From: JANRLF01 sp033762815
GTDB taxonomy: Bacteria > Bacteroidota > Bacteroidia > Chitinophagales > CAIOSU01
Direction of reading: 5' to 3'
Assembly: GCA_033762815.1 (NCBI GenBank)
Contig: JANRLF010000007.1
Coordinates: forward strand, 225,867 to 289,866
Length of the DNA stretch: 64,000 nucleotides
The translations under genes were made by a program, and so were the position numbers. Below are positions 60,120-64,000 of the stretch, piece by piece; position 1 is the first letter of the stretch, and every line of letters starts with the position of its first letter. The notes beneath the pieces were generated by a model. That model ran no database searches. It saw nothing but the letters and a program-made list of their open reading frames with translations, and was not told the DNA's origin.

Positions 60120-60764
60120 ATGGTTAGGCGCTTCCTCTTCCTATCTGTTATCTGCTTAAGCTTTGTGCTGGGTTTTGCCCTACTAGGGTATTTCTATGTT
60201 GCCTCGGCTACCAATAAGGATATCTATTCCGACATGGGCAATATTCACCAGCATGACGTGGCCTTGGTATTAGGCACTTCCAAAAGGTTGAAAAACGGCA
60301 GCAGCAACCCCTACTTTTATACCCGCGTACAAGCTGCTGCTACTTTGTATAAAAATGGCAAAGTGAAAAAGATATTGGTAAGCGGCGATAATGGCCATGT
60401 AACCTACAACGAACCGAAGGATATGCTAAATGCCCTAATAGCCCTAGGCGTATGCCGAGAGGATATTGTAATGGACCATGCTGGTTTCCGTACCTTCGAT
60501 TCCATGGTGAGGGCCAAGGAAGTGTTCGGCCAGCAGAGCCTTATTGTGGTGAGCCAACGGTTCCAGTTGCAAAGGGCACTGTTCATAGCATCAGCCAAAA
60601 ACATGAAAGTGGTAGGCTTTGAAGCCGAGGACCCACAGCTATCGGGCAATTTTCTTTTTGCCCGGGAAATATTGGCCCGTACTAAAGCCTTGATGGATTG
60701 CTATCTGCTCAATACCGCGCCCCGTTACTTAGGGCAGAAGGAGGAAATAAGGGTCAATTCTTAG
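60120..60764 (+). CDS. SanA/YdcF-like (DUF218) membrane protein
   Basis: 214 residues. One N-terminal membrane helix (5-28, FLFLSVICLSFVLGFALLGYFYV) anchors a periplasmic DUF218 domain: ALVLGTSKRLKNGSSNPYFYTRVQAAATLYKNGKVKKILVSGDNG, MVRAKEVFGQQSLIVVSQRFQLQRALFIA. SanA in E. coli affects envelope permeability (vancomycin exclusion). The mechanism is unknown. Probably monocistronic and convergent with lgt. Confidence 0.85.
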   Translation: MVRRFLFLSVICLSFVLGFALLGYFYVASATNKDIYSDMGNIHQHDVALVLGTSKRLKNGSSNPYFYTRVQAAATLYKNGKVKKILVSGDNGHVTYNEPKDMLNALIALGVCREDIVMDHAGFRTFDSMVRAKEVFGQQSLIVVSQRFQLQRALFIASAKNMKVVGFEAEDPQLSGNFLFAREILARTKALMDCYLLNTAPRYLGQKEEIRVNS

Positions 60765-60821
60765 GGCATTTCTAATAGACGCCCCATACTTTAGGCTATC
60801 TATATTAGATTAGCATACCCA

Positions 60822-62048
60822 CTAAACAGCCAATTTTTCCCCAATTACTAAGTAATCGGGCCCTTTCTCTCGCAAGTTCTTGCGGTGGCGTTGTAAAGCA
60901 ATGATAAGGCCTATAGTACCCCCCACCATAAAAATAATGGAGAGGAACTCGGCTTGGGTCAGTTGCATGCCTAAAATATTCAGCTTGGTATTGATACGGA
61001 TTTGCTCAATCAGTATCCGCTCCACGCCGCTAACAATGAAGTAGAGAGAAAACATGGCACCGGGGGCTACCAGTTTTTTTCGGAATGCCCATAATATGGC
61101 AAATAGGATGGTGAGCATCACAATTTCATAAATCGGGGTAGGGTACACCAATGGCGTTACATAGGTGCAGTAAGCTTCTTGGCAATTTTGGATAAGGCCG
61201 GCACCATCGCGGTTTACGTTGTGCGCATAATCGTAAGCCCAAAGGCTATCCGGCAACCATGATAGCCAACCGGGTTTAGGCTGGGTATTGTAGATGCCCC
61301 AGTCGCCATCGCCCGCCACTTGGCAACCGATACGGCCAACGGCCAAGGCTATCAACAAAGTAGGTGCCGTAGCATCGCACAACTGTAAGATATTGATATT
61401 GCGTCTATAAGCGAAGATGCTCACCACCAAAGCACCGCCCACAATACCGCCCCAAATGGCCAAACCGCCAAAGAACGAGCCCAAGGGGTCCTGCAGGAAA
61501 TCCTGAAAATTGCCCGGTGTTTCAAAAAGGTAAAAGAACTTGGCACCGGAAATACCGCCAATGGCAGCAAACAAAACAATATCGCCAATCATGTCATGTG
61601 GCCACATAGTTTTGGCTTCCTTTACAGGGCTGGGCAATTTTACGCTGTGCTTTTCATACCAGCGCCAAAAACCCATAATAATACCGCCAGCAATTCCGCC
61701 TAATAGATTCCCGTCGCCGGAAAGCAACCAGTGCTGTGGGTTTTCCAAAGCACCGGGGTTGCCCATGAGCCCCAGTATTTTGTAGCCCAACACAAAGCCC
61801 AATAAGGCATTGAGCAGTACGTCCCATAGCTTGGGGGCTTCGCCTATGATGGTTTCTTTGCTGAAAGTCTTGAAATAGCCTAAGCGTTGGCGCCGCTTCA
61901 ATTCAGGATAGAGAAAGGCAGCGGCGGTCAAAAAAGCCATGGCTACGAAAAAGCCAAAGCTCTGTATCAACTTCAGGAAAGGGACATCAACCCCGAATAA
62001 ATCGTGGAATAACCAATAGAAATTTGCATAACAGCGCGCCAGTACCAT
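60822..62048 (-). CDS. lgt: Prolipoprotein diacylglyceryl transferase
   Basis: 408 residues, longer than E. coli Lgt (291) as usual in Bacteroidota. Multi-pass inner-membrane enzyme that moves diacylglyceryl from phosphatidylglycerol to the lipobox cysteine of prolipoproteins. The family signature is VGRIGCQVAGDGDWG (canonical GRxGNFxNGE-like). Other conserved parts are FGGLAIWGGIVGGALV and YPTPIYEIVMLTILF near the C-terminus. It starts 5 bases after mtaB and is probably cotranscribed with it. Several of the lipoproteins in this window (11735, 14332, 21990) would be its substrates. Confidence 0.92.
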   Translation of the reverse strand: MVLARCYANFYWLFHDLFGVDVPFLKLIQSFGFFVAMAFLTAAAFLYPELKRRQRLGYFKTFSKETIIGEAPKLWDVLLNALLGFVLGYKILGLMGNPGALENPQHWLLSGDGNLLGGIAGGIIMGFWRWYEKHSVKLPSPVKEAKTMWPHDMIGDIVLFAAIGGISGAKFFYLFETPGNFQDFLQDPLGSFFGGLAIWGGIVGGALVVSIFAYRRNINILQLCDATAPTLLIALAVGRIGCQVAGDGDWGIYNTQPKPGWLSWLPDSLWAYDYAHNVNRDGAGLIQNCQEAYCTYVTPLVYPTPIYEIVMLTILFAILWAFRKKLVAPGAMFSLYFIVSGVERILIEQIRINTKLNILGMQLTQAEFLSIIFMVGGTIGLIIALQRHRKNLREKGPDYLVIGEKLAV

Positions 62049-62053
62049 AGGCT

Positions 62054-63412
62054 TTATAGGGGTGGTTGTTGAAAGATGCTATATTCAAGGGCGGCTTCAC
62101 GTGCAGGTATAGTACCATCATCGTCCGTCGCGCCCAGTGTTACTTTAGTCAATCGGTTCACTTGTGCCGCATCGAAAGGTTGCTTCACTTTAATGTAATT
62201 ATCGGTAAAGCCGTGCATCCATCCCTCCTCGTTCTCGCCTTCAAATAGTACTGTCCGTTCCTGCCCCTCATGTAGGCTGTAAAAATAGCGTCTTTTCTTG
62301 TTTGACAAATCCGTAAGCATCTTATTGCGCTTTCTTCGCTCCTGTACGGGCACTTTGCCCGCCATTTCCATGGCCAAGGTATTGGGCCGTTCCGAATAAG
62401 TGAAAACGTGCAGGTAAGATACGTCCAGACTATGAACAAACTGATAAGTTTCCATGAAATCTTCTTCGGTTTCGCCTGGAAAACCCACTATCACATCCAC
62501 CCCTATACAGCAATGGGGCATATGTTGTTTTATCAGTGCCACCCTTTCTGCGTACAGTTCCCGTCGATATCTCCTACGCATGAGGTTTAGGATACGGTTG
62601 GAGCCTGATTGCAGCGGGATATGGAAATGCGGCATGAATCTTTTCGAGCTCGCCACAAAGCGGATGATATCTTCATTCAGCAGGTTGGGCTCAATTGAGG
62701 ATATGCGAAAACGCTCAATGCCAGCTACCTCGTCCAATGCCATCACCAAATCGAGAAAGTTTTCCTGTTTCCTTCTTCCCCCGCTTTCGCCCTTGCCAAA
62801 ATCGCCAATGTTTACCCCCGTCAGTACTACTTCCTTTACTCCTTGGGCGGCAATGTCTTCTGCATTTTTCACGATAGAAGCTATCAATGGGCTTCGGCTC
62901 CTGCCACGTGCCATTGGGATGGTACAAAAAGCGCAGCCATAATCGCAGCCGTCCTGCACTTTTAAGAAGGTGCGGGTACGGTCGCCAAAAGAATAGGCAT
63001 TCTCGAAAAAATCCACCTCATCAATACTGCACGAATGCACTTCTGCCACTTCCTTCTTTGCCCCCATATTGGCCAGATAGTCCACTACCTTAAACTTTTC
63101 CGAAGCGCCCAGCACTAAATCGACCCCCTCGAATTTGGCAATGGTTTCGGGTTGCAATTGCGCGTAACAGCCTATTACCACTATCCGTGCATCGGGTGCC
63201 TGCCTGCGGGTGCGGCTTACCAGGTGCCGGCATTTTTGGTCGGCCTGTTCGGTAACGGAGCAAGTATTGATAAGGTACACATCGGCAGGTTCTTCAAAAG
63301 CCACTTTTTCAAAGCCCGCATCCAAGAAACGCCTACCTATTGCCGAGGTTTCCGAATAGTTGAGCTTACAGCCGAAGGTGTAAAATGCTACTTTTTTCGT
63401 ATCAGCGTTCAT
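62054..63412 (-). CDS. mtaB: tRNA t6A37 methylthiotransferase MtaB
   Basis: 452 residues from the ATG at 63412; four codons further upstream an in-frame TTG lies inside the -7 element. Radical-SAM methylthiotransferase that converts t6A to ms2t6A at tRNA position 37. The N-terminal UPF0004 domain carries FGCKLNYSE, NTCSVTEQADQKCR and VVIGCYAQLQPE (three Cys for the auxiliary cluster). The radical SAM motif CxxxCxxC is in QDGCDYGCAFCTIPMARGRSRS, and a C-terminal TRAM domain follows. mtaB-lgt are adjacent and in one direction. Confidence 0.94.
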   Translation of the reverse strand: MNADTKKVAFYTFGCKLNYSETSAIGRRFLDAGFEKVAFEEPADVYLINTCSVTEQADQKCRHLVSRTRRQAPDARIVVIGCYAQLQPETIAKFEGVDLVLGASEKFKVVDYLANMGAKKEVAEVHSCSIDEVDFFENAYSFGDRTRTFLKVQDGCDYGCAFCTIPMARGRSRSPLIASIVKNAEDIAAQGVKEVVLTGVNIGDFGKGESGGRRKQENFLDLVMALDEVAGIERFRISSIEPNLLNEDIIRFVASSKRFMPHFHIPLQSGSNRILNLMRRRYRRELYAERVALIKQHMPHCCIGVDVIVGFPGETEEDFMETYQFVHSLDVSYLHVFTYSERPNTLAMEMAGKVPVQERRKRNKMLTDLSNKKRRYFYSLHEGQERTVLFEGENEEGWMHGFTDNYIKVKQPFDAAQVNRLTKVTLGATDDDGTIPAREAALEYSIFQQPPL

Positions 63413-63421
63413 TGCAATGTG

Positions 63422-63429
63422 CAAAGGTA
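63422..63429 (-). promoter_or_regulatory. -7 element TACCTTTG immediately before mtaB
   Basis: An exact TAnnTTTG on the minus strand ending nine bases before the mtaB ATG. Transcription would start within a few bases of the start codon, implying a very short or absent leader. No TTTG at the usual -33 distance. Confidence 0.5.
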
Positions 63430-63553
63430 GCCATTATTTAGGCAAAATAACAGCCCTGTGGGGATATGTGCCAGCCGCAAAAGGCTCTTAGCCCGTCTGT
63501 CATTCTGTAGGAAACTACTACACCCACATTACATAGAGTTGCGGCTCCCGTTG

Positions 63554-63580
63554 TCCCGTCTAGCCTTAGGCTAGACGGGA
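63554..63580. repeat. Perfect hairpin with 12-bp stem
   Basis: TCCCGTCTAGCC-TTA-GGCTAGACGGGA. It has no flanking T run. The core GTCTAGCC-TTA-GGC is shared with the hairpins at 56924 and 63691. Confidence 0.75.
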
Positions 63581-63690
63581 CCTCTTGTCGTGAACCCTAT
63601 ACCTTCTTGATAGCTAAACTGCGATACCCTTGATTTTAAGGCTTGTTCGCTGCTTATGGTGATTTTCAAGTGCGTGGTAGGAGATGCTTT

Positions 63691-63705
63691 CTAGCCTAAG
63701 GCTAG
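63691..63705. repeat. Small CTAGCC-TAA-GGCTAG hairpin
   Basis: A perfect 6-bp stem with a TAA loop, flanked by TTT and AC, a short relative of the hairpin at 63554. Confidence 0.6.
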
Positions 63706-63740
63706 ACAACATGACGAACATTCAAAGGGGCTCGGGTCGT

Positions 63741-63796
63741 GGTGAGCGGAGTCGAACCACAGCGATGGCCTACGCTCCGGTTCGACTTCGCTCACC
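63741..63796. repeat. 18-bp inverted repeat (GGTGAGCGGAGTCGAACC type)
   Basis: GGTGAGCGGAGTCGAACC (63741-63758) and GGTTCGACTTCGCTCACC (63779-63796) are inverted copies with one mismatch and a 20-base loop. The GGTTCGA core looks like a tRNA T-loop, but no tRNA can be built here. Similar dispersed repeats are common in Bacteroidota intergenic DNA. Confidence 0.6.
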
Positions 63797-63903
63797 GAGA
63801 CGGCTTGCGCACGGTATTCCTTCGCACAATAACGATAAAGTGCTTTTGGCTTGCCAAATAGTTGCTTGGCCTATGAATGGTAGCAATTTCATATCTTTCG
63901 CCA

Positions 63904-64000
63904 ATGGGTGTTGGCGTTTACATCTTGAAATGCAATGATGGCTCTTATTATGTCGGCATCACCAACGATATCGTCAGGCGGCTTTATGAACACAATTCTT
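63904..64000 (+). CDS. GIY-YIG family endonuclease, N-terminal part
   Basis: Cut by the right edge. From the ATG at 63904 the sequence reads MGVGVYILKCNDGSYYVGIT and then NDIVRRLYEHNS. This is the GIY-YIG core: V-Y-I ... Y-Y-V-G strands, a catalytic Arg region and the start of the helix. Small GIY-YIG proteins of the UPF0213 type have this start and about 90-100 residues. The role of this group is unknown; no phage or intron context is visible. Confidence 0.8.
   Translation, partial: MGVGVYILKCNDGSYYVGITNDIVRRLYEHNS

Larger units (their letters stand above)
63413..63903. other. Intergenic repeat-rich region before the GIY-YIG gene
   Basis: About 490 bases without a credible gene. It holds the mtaB promoter, a 12-bp-stem hairpin (63554-63580), a smaller copy (63691-63705), an 18-bp imperfect inverted repeat (63741-63796) and a TATCTTTC element shortly before the last gene. 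The 84-codon frame at 63684-63938 runs through these repeats and ignores the GIY-YIG frame. Confidence 0.65.

Noticed and set aside
63741..63796. tRNA gene suggested by GGTTCGA
   Set aside because: No acceptor, D or anticodon arms can be formed around it; it is one arm of an 18-bp inverted repeat.
63684..63938. 84-codon frame before the right edge
   Set aside because: It crosses the inverted repeats and overlaps the GIY-YIG start in another frame; composition is arginine/serine-rich repeat translation.

Overview
The window is chromosomal DNA of a member of the Bacteroidota, most like the Cytophagales/Chitinophagales side of the phylum; I cannot name a genus. The evidence is four proteins with C-terminal type IX secretion (T9SS) sorting domains, three SusC/TonB-type receptors with carboxypeptidase-regulatory N-termini, many genes preceded by the Bacteroidota promoter element TAnnTTTG (or TAnnTTTA), several TTG or GTG starts, and a mraZ-rsmH-ftsL-ftsI-murE cell-wall cluster in the usual Bacteroidota order.

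Layout. 1-4.4 kb: the dcw cluster on the minus strand, headed by a three-repeat MraZ box. 4.8-9.3 kb: a secreted alpha/alpha-toroid protein diverging from a TonB receptor, then a DUF4442 thioesterase-like protein. 9.3-15.8 kb: lipid and aromatic acid metabolism (acyl-CoA synthetase, PaaN-type aldehyde dehydrogenase, fatty-acid desaturase), an AlkD-like repair protein and two lipoproteins. 16-22.5 kb: a PhoD phosphatase, a glutamine-synthetase-family ligase, an M20 dipeptidase, a T9SS protein, and a HigA antitoxin with only the tail of HigB left. 22.5-25.1 kb: valS.

25.1-30.5 kb is an accessory hotspot. A RelE/ParE-type toxin-antitoxin pair is followed by a decayed second copy of the valS 5' end, the promoter and the antitoxin start. 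Next come a 110-bp palindromic element and an A/T-rich three-gene operon that I read as an ABC-three-component (ABC-3C) conflict system: a SMEK-domain effector, a small middle component and a DUF2326 coiled-coil ATPase. The operon lies between imperfect 28-bp inverted repeats. About 1.2 kb of non-coding DNA follows, with two parallel 11-bp minisatellites of identical architecture. This is the most interesting part of the window.

30.5-42.3 kb: a surface protein with an S74 chaperone-type domain and a T9SS tail, DUF721, a second PhoD, MlaD- and OstA-like envelope lipid/LPS transport proteins, and a TonB receptor next to a T9SS-exported alpha/beta hydrolase. 42.3-49.7 kb: a transglutaminase-like protein, a 1094-residue Ig-repeat T9SS protein and a large outer-membrane receptor. 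49.8-55.7 kb: GDPD, SixA, PPK1 and PPX (phosphate and polyphosphate turnover), an AllA-like lyase and a CPBP membrane protease. 55.8-59.3 kb: serC, serA and a DUF1015 gene, a serine-biosynthesis cluster without an obvious phosphatase. 59.4-64 kb: a frameshifted PIN toxin with its antitoxin, a SanA/YdcF-like protein, mtaB-lgt, a hairpin-rich intergenic stretch and the start of a GIY-YIG nuclease cut by the window edge.

Three type II toxin-antitoxin loci are present. Only one still looks complete.
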